Under the pieces are notes generated by a model, which was given only the letters and a program-made list of their open reading frames with translations, searched no databases and was not told where the DNA came from. Positions 14,546-24,184 of a DNA stretch of 25,884 nucleotides are shown here, one piece after another. The stretch comes from an uncultured Prevotella sp. Lineage in GTDB: Bacteria > Bacteroidota > Bacteroidia > Bacteroidales > Bacteroidaceae. The number at the start of each line of letters is the position of its first letter. The first letter of the stretch is position 1. Position numbers and translations under genes: made by a program. The stretch is taken from positions 1-25,884 of the forward strand of contig CAMUQM010000008.1 of the NCBI GenBank assembly GCA_947095945.1. Direction: 5' to 3'.

Positions 14546-16917
14546 GAAAAATTCTACTCACAGTATTTTGTTCATGTATGGTAGGATTAGCTTACGGTCA
14601 GTCAAAGCTCGACCTACAAAGTCAGTTGGAACTGTTCAAACTCCGTAACACTTCCATTCCTACCTACAACAGTCGTACACGTTCGTTTGAACGTCCAAAG
14701 AGTGTACCAGAGAACACAATGGTAATGGTTGAGCTGAAGAATCAGAACGACCGTACCGAATTAGAGGCACAAGGTGTAAAGGTTCTGCGTGTACGTGGTA
14801 ACATCGCTATTTCCATAGTTCCTTTAGCGGATATTGAGCGTATAGCAGACTTGAAATGCGTTCGTCGTATGGAACTCCCACGTCGTGTTTATCAAAAGAT
14901 GGATGTCGTACGTAAGGAGATTGGTGTTGATAAGATTCATCAAGGTATCGACCTTCCACAGGCTTACACTGGTAAGGGAGTCGTAACAGGTATTGTTGAT
15001 GGTGGTCTCGACCCTAACCATATTAACTTCCTCAAGCCTGATGGCAGCACACGCTTCGGTTATATCAGTAAGATTACAGCCAGTCAGTCAAATAAGGACG
15101 GTTATCAATACGATAACTATTACCCTCGTGTCGTGCTTGACACCTTAAAAGACCGTGACAACGCATACGCTATTGAGGACTTTACGGCTGATTCTTACAA
15201 TACTTTCCATGGTACACATACGACTGGTATCATGGCGGGTGGGTACAAAGGCAATATGACCTACGCTAAGACTAACGACAACGACAAGTCTTATAAAGTG
15301 GTTGGTCCTAATCCGTTCTATGGTTGTGCGACAGAGTCAGAGCTTGTGGCTTCATGTGGTGACTTGCGTGACCAATATATTGCACTTGGTATTGATGATG
15401 CTGTGCAGTATGCAAAACTGTCAGGAGAAAAGCCTAAACCTTGTGTTATCAATCTTTCATTAGGTAGTAACATTGGTGTACACGACTCTACAAGTGTGAT
15501 GAATCGCTTCCTTGCAGAAGAAGGAAAGCATGCTATTATCTGTGTTGCTGCAGGTAACGAAGCAAACATGGCTATCGCATTGAAGAAGGATTTTAAAGCT
15601 GCGGGTGAAATTGTTAAGACCTTCCTCACACCAATGCAACCAGACACTTTACGCTCTGGGAATAAGACCTACTTTAATCTTCGTAACGGACAGATAGCAG
15701 CTTATAGCAATGACTCTACTGAATTCGAGTTACAGATAGTTGTTACCAATACGAGTCGTGGCAATCGTGCTGTCACCCGAATACCTCTTCAAAAGAACAC
15801 CAAAGGACAACCTATTACCTACGCATCAGGTGGTGACTATTCAATGGAGGGTGCAATTATAAACGAAGGCTTTAAAAAAGCATTTGATGGTTATGTTACA
15901 GCGGCTTCTGCAGTAGATGCAGAAACGGGGCGTTACTATGCGATGGCTCAGATTATGACCAGTGACAACCAAAAAACTAATCAAGACGGCAACTATAAAC
16001 TGGCGTTGGAAATAAAGAGTAAGAAGCCGGGACAGCGTGTTGAAGTTTACACTGATGCACAGTTTATCTACTTCGATAGCAATAAGCAGGATGGCTTCAT
16101 AAGCGGAACACGCAATGGATCGATCAGCGATATGGCATGTGCTGCAAACATCGTTACCGTTGGTAGCTACAATGTACGCAATCACTGGTCTTCACTCGAC
16201 GGCTTTGTTTATGGCTATAACAAGCGAGGTGACGAAGATGATTTTCCTGAAGGCGAGGCTTCACGCTTCTCTTCTTTCGGTACATTAGCCGATGGTAGAA
16301 ACCTCCCACACGTATGTGCTCCGGGTGCATCGATTATCTCTTCTGTAAATTCATACGCTGTAGAAAATCTTGACTTAGGCTATACTGACATGGCTTTGCA
16401 GGGTAAATTGGAGAAAGATGGCAAGAAATACTACTGGCATCAATCTCTCGGTACATCCATGGCAACGCCTGTTGTGGCTGGTGCTATTGCCCTCTGGCTT
16501 GAAGCAAACCCAAGTTTGACAGTCAAGGACGTACTACGTATCATCCAGCAGACTGCTCGTAAAGATAAGTTTGTTACTGGTACAGGCGATCCAGTACAAT
16601 GGGGTGCAGGTAAATTTGATGCCTATGCTGGTCTGAAACAGGTACTAATAGAGAAGAACACCAATGGCATCAATGGCGTGAGATATGCTGAGAGTAAGGA
16701 AGTTCCAGTTATCACAATGACTGGCGAACGCTCTTTCACAGCCTTCCTTGCGGGAGCAAAGCAGCTGAACCTACGTGCCTACTCACTTAGCGGACAGTTG
16801 GTTCATTCGCTCTCTGCACAGGGTAACGAACTTAACGTTAATGCCACTTCATGGAACAAGGGTGTTTACTTGATTCAGGTAAATGGTGGTAAGGCACAAC
16901 GCATCGTCATCTATTAA
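14542..16917 (+). CDS. Secreted subtilisin-like (S8) serine protease, paralogue of the left copy
   Basis: This protein is 791 residues, exactly the length of the product of 9458-11833, and the two are alike along the whole length. Here the catalytic motifs are Asp153 in IVDGGLDPNH, His223 in FHGTHTTGIMAGG and Ser639 in GTSMATPVVAGA. Signal peptide MRKILLTVFCSCMVGLAYGQ, propeptide-like region, beta-rich insert between the His and Ser motifs, and T9SS-like tail ending KAQRIVIY are all conserved. Differences concentrate in the signal peptide and in the insert (about 340-440). It is the second gene of an apparent operon, overlapping the upstream beta-repeat gene by 4 bp, and is followed 116 bp later by the LRR gene. 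Unlike the left copy it has no leader of its own. Both copies appear functional. Confidence 0.92.
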   Translation: MRKILLTVFCSCMVGLAYGQSKLDLQSQLELFKLRNTSIPTYNSRTRSFERPKSVPENTMVMVELKNQNDRTELEAQGVKVLRVRGNIAISIVPLADIERIADLKCVRRMELPRRVYQKMDVVRKEIGVDKIHQGIDLPQAYTGKGVVTGIVDGGLDPNHINFLKPDGSTRFGYISKITASQSNKDGYQYDNYYPRVVLDTLKDRDNAYAIEDFTADSYNTFHGTHTTGIMAGGYKGNMTYAKTNDNDKSYKVVGPNPFYGCATESELVASCGDLRDQYIALGIDDAVQYAKLSGEKPKPCVINLSLGSNIGVHDSTSVMNRFLAEEGKHAIICVAAGNEANMAIALKKDFKAAGEIVKTFLTPMQPDTLRSGNKTYFNLRNGQIAAYSNDSTEFELQIVVTNTSRGNRAVTRIPLQKNTKGQPITYASGGDYSMEGAIINEGFKKAFDGYVTAASAVDAETGRYYAMAQIMTSDNQKTNQDGNYKLALEIKSKKPGQRVEVYTDAQFIYFDSNKQDGFISGTRNGSISDMACAANIVTVGSYNVRNHWSSLDGFVYGYNKRGDEDDFPEGEASRFSSFGTLADGRNLPHVCAPGASIISSVNSYAVENLDLGYTDMALQGKLEKDGKKYYWHQSLGTSMATPVVAGAIALWLEANPSLTVKDVLRIIQQTARKDKFVTGTGDPVQWGAGKFDAYAGLKQVLIEKNTNGINGVRYAESKEVPVITMTGERSFTAFLAGAKQLNLRAYSLSGQLVHSLSAQGNELNVNATSWNKGVYLIQVNGGKAQRIVIY

Positions 16918-16939
16918 GGCTCGACCAATATAAAATAAT

Positions 16940-16980
16940 ATTCCCAAAGAATAAGAGTAACACTTCTAATCTTTGGGAAT
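16940..16980 (+). terminator. Stem-loop between S8 protease and LRR genes
   Basis: ATTCCCAAAGA pairs perfectly with TCTTTGGGAAT over 11 bp around a 19-nt loop. No T-run follows, so it may be a leaky terminator, an RNA-processing site or a 3'-end stabiliser that sets different mRNA levels for the protease and the LRR gene. No separate TAnnTTTG promoter is visible in 16981-17033. Confidence 0.45.
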
Positions 16981-17033
16981 ACGATAAGTAAACACAAGCT
17001 ATAAAATCAGAACACAATAATATTTATAACTAT

Positions 17034-20000
17034 ATGAAGCACAAATTTACTTTCTTACCATCATTTCTTCTTTTAGTGATGGCTATGTTATGGAGCTCGC
17101 TTGCTGCCCATGCGCAAGATGAAGTTATGATAAAATTCCATACGAATATGCCAGAGAAGGCAAAGAACACTGGTGTTCCTGCACAGGTTTCTTTTGTGTT
17201 AGGTGCGAAATCTGACAAGGCTGTAGTCTCTATTGATTATGGTTCAGGTGAAACCGAAGTCGAAATTAAGAAAGCCATTGTTGAGAATGACAAAGGCGAA
17301 CTGGCTATCAAAGGAACTCTTTGTACAAATGCTGTAACAGATGAAGGCTGGGTTACGATTACAGGTGACCCAGAAGACCTCTATTTCTTCAATGCTTCAG
17401 GCAATGAGATTGACAAGATTGAGTTTAATCCTAACTTGAAACTACAAGTGTTGAACTTAGAGCATAACATCTTAAAATCACTCAATATCGATCGTTTACA
17501 GAGTCTGAATGTTATCTATTTACAGGACAATCCTTTCTCTGTCACAACCCCATTGATGATTGGAAAGATGCCTGAACTCATGGTATTGGAAGTACCACAG
17601 ATTGGACATATCTCTCCTAATTTTACACTTAAGAACTTCCCTAAGCTACGTTCGTTTGATGCTTATCACACACTCAGCCTCAAGACAGCCGACCCAACAG
17701 GCTGTCCATATCTGCAGCGCCTGAGTCTTGACATGACAAACGTAGAAAGTGTTGACCTATCAAAGAACTCATTATTAGAGATTCTCAACGTGGGTGACTC
17801 TCGTATAAAGACGCTTGACCTTAGCAACAACCCTAAGATTACACAGCTCTATATCTCTCACTCTTCAGGAACAGTCAACACAGACGTGAAGTTTGAAAGT
17901 ATTGATGTATCTAACTGTCCAGAACTTTACTATTTCTATTGCGGTGGTAACAATCTTAAGGAGCTTAACCTAAGAAATAACCCAAAGCTCTTCACACTCT
18001 CTTGTGACCGTAACCTCTTGAGAAAGCTTGACGTTAGTCAGAACCCTGCACTCTATAGTGTCAACGTGCGATATAACTATATGGACTTTGCAACACTGCC
18101 TACTCCCGGCAACTGGTTTGAGTATTATCACGAGCAGAACCCTATGGAATTGAACGACACCTATAAGGTAGGTGATGTCATCGACCTCAGTAAACGTGTG
18201 CTTCGTGAAAAAACAACTACTCAGGCAAGACTCTTCCGTGTCCCAAAGGCTGACCCAACAAAGCCTGTAGAGTTAGACGATAGCTATTACTCTTACGAGA
18301 ATGGTAAGGTAACTTTGAAGAAAGAACTTGACGAAGAAGTCTTTCTCCAGTTCAATAATAGCCTGCTAAGAGATTATCCTATCCGCACTGAAAACTTTCG
18401 TGTAAAGACTGTTGCTGAGTTTGGTAAGGACGTGAAGGCTATTCAACTCTCAAGTCTTGGCTCAGTAGGTTCTCCTGTAAAATTATCTGTCGGTATCCTT
18501 GGCGCTACAGCTGCTAATCCTGTAACAGTAAAGGTTGACTTAGGTGATGGTAATACTACCCCATTCCAGATTAATGATGAGCTCCCAGCTACAGCTAATA
18601 TCGTTACAGCACGTACTGGTGATGGAGATATTATCGTATATGTCCCACAAGATAAGTACGTAACAAGTCTTGAATCTGATCGCCAATATATTAACAGTAT
18701 CGACCTCTCTGCACTTACAGAACTCCGCACACTGACTCTGAAGAATGCAGGTCTATATACTGTCGACCTTTCTTATAACAATAAGCTTGAGAAGCTTAAC
18801 CTCTCTGGCAACATGCTTAAGCGTGTTGACCTCCGCGGTCCTTCATCTTACTTCAATAAGAGTAAGCTGTCTGATATCAACGTGAGCTACAACCAGATAG
18901 ACTCATTACTCTTCAATGACGTCTATGCTGTACGCAAGCTAAATGTAAGCCATAACAACCTTAATAAGTTGAATCTTAAGGATGCCGACAACTTGCGTGT
19001 ACTTGATATCTCTCACAATAAGTTCACTCGTCTTCTCCTCAACCACAGCGAACTGATAGAGGATGTCAACGTTTCAAACAATGAGTTGACAGAAGTAAAG
19101 ATTCCTCCTGTAGCACCTATCAAGAAGTTGAATGTTAGTGGTAACTACTTCACATTGGCAAATATGCCTAATGACTTTGGTCTGACTCGTGGTAACTTTA
19201 TCTATGCACCACAGCACGTACTGCAGATTTCAACCTCTTCACCCGGTATTGATCTCTCTGAACAGTATATTACAAAGAATGGTTCAACAACCAACTTTGT
19301 ATGGAAGAAGAAAGATGGACAACCATTACAGTTGGGCAAAGACTATACCATCACCAATGGTTCAGCTAAGTTCACCAATCTCGCTCTTGACTCTATCTAT
19401 TGCGAGATGACACATCCAGCTTATCCTGACTTCGAAGGACAGAATGTCTTCAAGACAACTTGTGTTCATCCAATCTCTTTCCCAAAATACGAATTGGCTT
19501 CGTTTACCACTGTCAACCAGACAGATAGTGTGATGCTTTCCCTCGCAAGCTATGAACCCGGTAAGTCTGTTTACTTCGAGTGGGGCGGCAATGGTAATGT
19601 CACACAGTATACACTTGGAACAACCTATAAGATCTTCCAAGCTAAGTCAAAAGCAAACACAAAGGTACGTGTACTCGTTGCTGAGCAGGACGACAAAGTG
19701 AAGGTGTTTAGTGTTGCAAACGTTAAGATGAGTGATGTAGACCTCACTGGGTTGAAGGAAGCAAAACTCATTGCTGTAACTCGTGCAGGATTGTCATCAG
19801 TAAAACTCCCTACAGCACCAAATCTTACTGACTTGAATCTTGAAGGCAATGAGTTGACAGACATTGATTTGTCACCTTTCCCAAATCTTAATTTTATTTC
19901 GCTAACCGGCAATAAGATTAAGAAGTTCGACTTATCAAAAGTTCCAAATATTGGTATTGCTTATCTTTCAAGTAACAAGATGAAAGAAGTTACACTTAAC

Positions 20001-20744
20001 AATCCAAAACTTTGGAACCTTGACTTGAGCGACAACGACCTCGAGAACGTGTCACTTGACAAACTTCCAAAGTTGGAGCAGTTATGGTTGAATGCTAACA
20101 AACTAACAAAGGTTGACGTCTCAAAGAACACTAACCTTAGAGTGTTGAATATTGTTGGTAATCGTCTGAAGTTCTCCACAATGCCATTGCCAAGTAACAA
20201 CGGCAGACCATTTGATAGATACTCTTATAACCTTCAGGCACCAATCGATGTCAAGTGTGTAAATGATAAGGTTGACCTCAGCTCAGAAGCAATCGTAGGA
20301 GACGAACGAACTACCTACCACTGGTTCGTCGGTAATGTGACATACAGAGATGGCGAGTTGCAAGGTGAGAAGTTAGAACTAAATGATGAGTACACTATTG
20401 AGAATGGTGTTACCACATTGAAACTCGAAAAGACATTCAATAACCTTGTTTGTGTGATGGCAAACGATAACTTCCCGAATGCTCTTATCTATACAAACTA
20501 CATTACATTCAAACCTGCAACAGGTATTGATGCAGTCACTGCAGATAAGGATGTTAAGATTCAGTTCCTTGACGGTGCTATCAGCGTTCTTGGTGCACAG
20601 AACAGCACAGTTGCTATCTACTCTATCGATGGCAAGCTCGTTTACCAAGCTAAGGTTACTGACGATAATACCCGCATCCCTCTCGCTCGTGGCACTTACA
20701 TTGTACGTGTAGGAAATAAGGCTGCTAAGATTAGCGTTAAGTAA
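17034..20744 (+). CDS. Giant surface leucine-rich-repeat protein, triplicated module, T9SS-like C-terminus
   Basis: The product has 1236 residues with a signal peptide ending near residue 28 (SSLAAHAQ). Three similar modules follow, each made of a beta domain with an acidic/Gly turn (VSIDYGSGE at about 65, VKVDLGDGN at about 499, VYFEWGGNGN at about 846), a block of leucine-rich repeats (about 130-350, 550-710 and 898-1050; for example LEKLNLSGNMLKRVDL) and an Ig-like segment ending in the pattern Y-(S/T)-x-x-NG-x-x-x-(L/F). The LRRs are of the plain L-x-x-L-x-(L/V)-x-x-N type seen in internalins, not the BspA type. The last ~75 residues (VAIYSIDGKLVYQ to GTYIVRVGNKAAKISVK) are a typical T9SS type A sorting domain. 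The design resembles InlJ-type LRR surface proteins of Porphyromonas, so adhesion or biofilm interaction is likely. It is followed by a strong terminator and is probably co-transcribed with the protease. Confidence 0.9.
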   Translation: MKHKFTFLPSFLLLVMAMLWSSLAAHAQDEVMIKFHTNMPEKAKNTGVPAQVSFVLGAKSDKAVVSIDYGSGETEVEIKKAIVENDKGELAIKGTLCTNAVTDEGWVTITGDPEDLYFFNASGNEIDKIEFNPNLKLQVLNLEHNILKSLNIDRLQSLNVIYLQDNPFSVTTPLMIGKMPELMVLEVPQIGHISPNFTLKNFPKLRSFDAYHTLSLKTADPTGCPYLQRLSLDMTNVESVDLSKNSLLEILNVGDSRIKTLDLSNNPKITQLYISHSSGTVNTDVKFESIDVSNCPELYYFYCGGNNLKELNLRNNPKLFTLSCDRNLLRKLDVSQNPALYSVNVRYNYMDFATLPTPGNWFEYYHEQNPMELNDTYKVGDVIDLSKRVLREKTTTQARLFRVPKADPTKPVELDDSYYSYENGKVTLKKELDEEVFLQFNNSLLRDYPIRTENFRVKTVAEFGKDVKAIQLSSLGSVGSPVKLSVGILGATAANPVTVKVDLGDGNTTPFQINDELPATANIVTARTGDGDIIVYVPQDKYVTSLESDRQYINSIDLSALTELRTLTLKNAGLYTVDLSYNNKLEKLNLSGNMLKRVDLRGPSSYFNKSKLSDINVSYNQIDSLLFNDVYAVRKLNVSHNNLNKLNLKDADNLRVLDISHNKFTRLLLNHSELIEDVNVSNNELTEVKIPPVAPIKKLNVSGNYFTLANMPNDFGLTRGNFIYAPQHVLQISTSSPGIDLSEQYITKNGSTTNFVWKKKDGQPLQLGKDYTITNGSAKFTNLALDSIYCEMTHPAYPDFEGQNVFKTTCVHPISFPKYELASFTTVNQTDSVMLSLASYEPGKSVYFEWGGNGNVTQYTLGTTYKIFQAKSKANTKVRVLVAEQDDKVKVFSVANVKMSDVDLTGLKEAKLIAVTRAGLSSVKLPTAPNLTDLNLEGNELTDIDLSPFPNLNFISLTGNKIKKFDLSKVPNIGIAYLSSNKMKEVTLNNPKLWNLDLSDNDLENVSLDKLPKLEQLWLNANKLTKVDVSKNTNLRVLNIVGNRLKFSTMPLPSNNGRPFDRYSYNLQAPIDVKCVNDKVDLSSEAIVGDERTTYHWFVGNVTYRDGELQGEKLELNDEYTIENGVTTLKLEKTFNNLVCVMANDNFPNALIYTNYITFKPATGIDAVTADKDVKIQFLDGAISVLGAQNSTVAIYSIDGKLVYQAKVTDDNTRIPLARGTYIVRVGNKAAKISVK

Positions 20745-20765
20745 GTAAGAAAATAACAAATAAAC

Positions 20766-20815
20766 AATCCCCTTGTTTGTTGCCGAATATTATTCTGCGA
20801 ACAAATAAGGGGATT
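20766..20815 (+). terminator. Strong intrinsic terminator after the LRR gene
   Basis: AATCCCCTT-G-TTTGTT pairs with AACAAA-T-AAGGGGATT as a 16-position stem with one G-T, followed by AATTTT. It closes the operon 12944-20744. The stem may also act on minus-strand transcription arriving from 23837. Confidence 0.8.
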
Positions 20816-20826
20816 AATTTTGGTTC

Positions 20827-21204
20827 TTCCGTTAAATGCGTAGATGCTTTCGTATAGCTTTAACGGAAAAAACGAAGTAATTCATTAAACAAAAACATAG
20901 CCAAAATTGTCAACTATCTATTCTTTTATCGCCCTCCTACACAGAAAACCCTTTCATTTTAATACTTCAAAAAAACAGATAAGATTGTGAAAAATCATTA
21001 CATAATTTCGAATAAAACATCTACAAATAATGGCAAAAACACGTGTAAAATGCAAGTTTGCAACCAACAGGAATTCAATTAGTTATAAAGTCATGCAAGA
21101 AAAGGTGCTTAATTGGACTTCAAAAGGGCGTTAGTTAGACCTCAAAAGGGCATCTTTAGCAAGCCAATTAGGCGTTAATCGCAAGCTAATTGAGCATCGT
21201 TAAA
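20827..21204 (+). repeat. Dispersed intergenic element, copy 3, with 22-bp array
   Basis: The copy starts with a perfect 10-bp hairpin, TTCCGTTAAA/TTTAACGGAA (20827-20868). It runs through blocks shared with 12148-12530 and ends in five 22-bp units with cores beginning at 21104 (GGTGCTTA), 21126 (GGGCGTTA), 21148 (GGGCATCT), 21170 (AGGCGTTA) and 21192 (GAGCATCG). It lies between the convergent LRR and receptor genes and has no coding potential. Confidence 0.8.
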
Positions 21205-21241
21205 AAAACAAAATGTGAAAAATTATGACAAAAGAATAAAG

Positions 21242-21450
21242 AGCCTCACCCCCCAGCCCCCTCTCCTACAGAGAGGGGGAGTGCTGGAAACGATTCGCTT
21301 CGAAATTACTCAAAGACTTTCACAACCAATAGGGGAAACTCACTATCTACTCCCCTCTCCATTCGGAGAGGGGCTGGGGGTGAGGCTCGGAAGGGGTATC
21401 TCGCTATCTACTCCCCCTCTCTGTAGGAGAGGGGGCTGGGGGGTGAGGCT
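21242..21450. repeat. G/C-rich palindromic repeat cluster with perfect 41-bp inverted repeat
   Basis: Unit R1 (21242-21282) is the exact reverse complement of R3 (21410-21450). R2 (21349-21387) is a shorter variant in the R3 orientation, and R2 and R3 share the upstream CTATCTACTCCCC. Each unit is itself palindromic (CCCCCTCTC/GAGAGGGGG). The last base of R3 is the first base of the receptor stop codon on the minus strand, so the cluster forms the 3' end of that transcript and can terminate or protect it. Such CTCACCCCC(C)AGCCCC repeats are familiar from many bacterial genomes, and their G+C content contrasts sharply with the surroundings. Confidence 0.85.
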
Positions 21451-23837
21451 TAAAACTCCACCGTAACCCTACCATTAATCTGGCGGCCAGTGAGGTAGTT
21501 TGGCACGGCATACTGCTGTCCGGCGATGTCTGTTACCCAATAATAAGAATTGACGTTGTTGATACCGAAGAGGTTCAAACAGTCAAGACCGAGCCAGATA
21601 TTTTTAAAGATAGTGTTACGACGACCGTCGTTGTTGTCTAATAGGCGGTAGCTCATACCGATGTCGGCACGCTTGTAAGCTGGTGCACGGAAGGTGTTAT
21701 TCTCTAATTCCTGATGTGGAGCAGAGAAAGGCAAACCGTCTGCATAAGCCAACTTCAGCGACATACGCCAACGTGTTGTGCCGGGGAAGAAATCCGTGAA
21801 ATAGAGGTTGAGCGCATAACGCTGGTCGGTTGGGAGCGGAATACTCTTACCATTCAACTTCATGCTGGTGTTCATCACACTGAACGTAAGCCATGAGTCA
21901 GCACCCGGAACGAACTCACCGAAGAGTTTAAGGTCGAGACCTGTTGCGTGTCCTGTCGCTGTGTTCTCACCATAATAAGTCACTTTAACATTGTCAACAG
22001 AGTATGGAACGAGGCGTGAAAGTGCCTTGTAATAAGCCTCCGCAGTGAACTTAAACGGACGACCCAACATCTCAAAGCGATAGGTCATGCCTGCCAATGC
22101 GTGGATAGACTGCTGTGCGCGAATCTTCTGATTGAGCGTTGCGTAGGTAACACCATTGACGATTGACGTGTCGCGAAGCTCCTTATAGAATGGTGCCTGA
22201 TAGTAGATACCACCTGCAATGCGGAAACTAAGATTGCGGTTTCTGTCCGGTGTGATGGTCAGCGATGCACGTGGAGAGAACAGGCTCTCGCCATTGAAGT
22301 CCCAATGCGCAAAGCGAACGCCATAATTCAGTGTGAAAAGCGTTGGCACAGAGTCACGAGTCTGGAAGTTCCATGTGTCTTGCAAATAGCTTTCAAAGCG
22401 TTTCGCCTTGAGTTCATTGCGGGCACGGAGCGAGTAAATCATCTTCAAGTCACGACCCGTATGAGGGACGTTATAACCCGCAGAATCACGATATTCGTAT
22501 TCGGCAGAGTTCTCCTTGATATTCTCAATCTTATAGGTCACAGCACCCTCAATCTTATGCTTGCCTGCACGGTGCTGCATCATCAGCTTCAAACTCTTCA
22601 CGTTAGCGTTGAGATAGTCGCGAGAATGCTGCATAAACGTACCCACACCGAGGTTTTCAGACGTTTCAGTCTGTGTCAACCAGTACTGTCCCTGAATGTC
22701 ATAACGCTCTTGCTCCTTCGTCGTGAAAGCCGATGCGAGGAGAGATAGGTCTGTGCGCGAACTCAAATGGCGTGTGATAGCCAACGAACCAAAGAACGTA
22801 CGGAAGAGGTCTTTCTCCTGTCCATCGAAGTAGACACGGAATTTCTTCACGTTCTGCAGCGTTCCGAAGTTTGTCTCACGGTCTTCTGGTTCAAAGTTAT
22901 AGCGGTTTTCAGAGATGTTACCAATGAAATCTACCTGCCAACGTTTGTTAGGTTGCCATGACAGATAAGTCTGATAATCAAGGAATGACGGACGATATTC
23001 GCCCTTTGTTTGGAGTGAACCAAGGAGGTAACGATTGGTTTTATAACGCACACCATTGGTCCATGTCAGTTTCTTCGTAGCTAATCCGAGGTAGGCACTG
23101 GCACCTAAGAGAGAGGCAGAGATAGATGCTTCCGTCTTCTTTGGCCGTTTATAGGTGATGTCCAAAGCCGAACTCATCTTGTCACCATATTTCGCTTCAA
23201 AGCCACCTGTTGAGAAACCAACGCCCTCAGCCATGTCAGGGTTGATAATCGAAAGACCTTCTTGCTGTCCGCTTCGCACAAGGAAAGGGCGGAACACTTC
23301 TATATTATTGATATAGACAGAGTTCTCGTCGAACGTACCACCACGAACGTTATATTGTGAAGATAGTTCCGAGTGGGTCGAAACACCCGCCTGAGTCTGT
23401 ACCAATTCTTCTACAGCATTGCCCGAAGCTGATGGTCCTTGTTTGGTTTTTTGAATATCCAATTCTTCTGTAGTTCCGTGCTGTTTGGCTTTCCCTTGCA
23501 CTACAACCTCCTCCAATGCGTTGTCGTCAGCCAACTGAATGAGCAGGGTCTGCTTACCCTTTGGGCGCACGAGAACCCTCGTCTTCGTCTTATAGCCAAT
23601 CATTGAGAAGCGCACCTTCACGGAGTCTTCGCTCTGCAACTGCATGCTGAATTCACCTTTTAGGTTGGTCATCAACAGTTTCCCTTGCGTAACCACCATG
23701 ACAGAAGCCAATTCAATCGGGTTGCCTTCCTTGTCAGAAACCTTACCTTGAAGGGTGAACGATTGTGCCAGTGCCAGCTGTGCTGTCACTATAAATAAAA
23801 GCAGTAATATGTATTTCTGAATATCCTTACGTTTCAT
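21450..23837 (-). CDS. TonB-dependent outer membrane receptor, substrate unknown
   Basis: This is a 795-residue receptor with a signal peptide ending at LALAQ (about 25). A carboxypeptidase-regulatory-like domain spans about 27-105 (with FSMIGYKTKTRV) and a plug domain about 110-235. The plug includes YNVRGGTFDENSVYINN and STGGFEAKYGDKMSSALDI, a hallmark of a common Bacteroidota receptor group. The C-terminal barrel ends in GRVTVEF. The gene stands alone on the minus strand with no SusD, lipoprotein or periplasmic partner beside it, so the substrate cannot be guessed. No TAnnTTTG box is seen in the 347 bp to the divergent ATPase gene; a short hairpin-free, A/T-rich stretch precedes the ATG. 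The stop codon abuts the G/C-rich repeat cluster. Confidence 0.9.
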   Translation of the reverse strand: MKRKDIQKYILLLLFIVTAQLALAQSFTLQGKVSDKEGNPIELASVMVVTQGKLLMTNLKGEFSMQLQSEDSVKVRFSMIGYKTKTRVLVRPKGKQTLLIQLADDNALEEVVVQGKAKQHGTTEELDIQKTKQGPSASGNAVEELVQTQAGVSTHSELSSQYNVRGGTFDENSVYINNIEVFRPFLVRSGQQEGLSIINPDMAEGVGFSTGGFEAKYGDKMSSALDITYKRPKKTEASISASLLGASAYLGLATKKLTWTNGVRYKTNRYLLGSLQTKGEYRPSFLDYQTYLSWQPNKRWQVDFIGNISENRYNFEPEDRETNFGTLQNVKKFRVYFDGQEKDLFRTFFGSLAITRHLSSRTDLSLLASAFTTKEQERYDIQGQYWLTQTETSENLGVGTFMQHSRDYLNANVKSLKLMMQHRAGKHKIEGAVTYKIENIKENSAEYEYRDSAGYNVPHTGRDLKMIYSLRARNELKAKRFESYLQDTWNFQTRDSVPTLFTLNYGVRFAHWDFNGESLFSPRASLTITPDRNRNLSFRIAGGIYYQAPFYKELRDTSIVNGVTYATLNQKIRAQQSIHALAGMTYRFEMLGRPFKFTAEAYYKALSRLVPYSVDNVKVTYYGENTATGHATGLDLKLFGEFVPGADSWLTFSVMNTSMKLNGKSIPLPTDQRYALNLYFTDFFPGTTRWRMSLKLAYADGLPFSAPHQELENNTFRAPAYKRADIGMSYRLLDNNDGRRNTIFKNIWLGLDCLNLFGINNVNSYYWVTDIAGQQYAVPNYLTGRQINGRVTVEF

Positions 23838-24026
23838 AACTGTTATATAACGACTCTTTCACGAGTTTATTGTAAGTATCTTGCGAAATAGAATGTGTGT
23901 AAATATTATTGAGTATAGACTTTCAGGATACTTTTTCCTTCAGTGGTATTCAAAACCCAACTTTGAAAAAACATTCATAATATGATAAATTCCTCCGAAA
24001 GAAGTTATATTCTCGTTTTTAATTGC

Positions 24027-24034
24027 TACCTTTG
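24027..24034 (+). promoter_or_regulatory. -7 promoter box for the ATPase/nuclease-like unit
   Basis: TACCTTTG matches TAnnTTTG and lies about 150 bp before the ATPase ATG, leaving a leader of about 145 nt. No TTTG is found at the -33 distance. The rest of the 347-bp gap 23838-24184 is A/T-rich with no other feature I can support. Confidence 0.45.
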
Positions 24035-24184
24035 TCATGTTAGATTTTTGTTTATTTGTTAAATTTGTATTACCACGATAGGTGAAAACTCTGACATCTC
24101 CAAGTGTTTTGAGAACTTTGTTTGTCAGGCACTTGTATTTCCTAAATGATTTTACGCTGCGGAATTAAGGTATAATAGAATAAC

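Noticed and set aside
21215..21466. 83-codon plus-strand ORF across the G/C-rich repeats
   Set aside because: It is a translation of the palindromic repeat units (PQPPLLQRGG / PSPFGEGLGVR type peptides), a known kind of spurious ORF.
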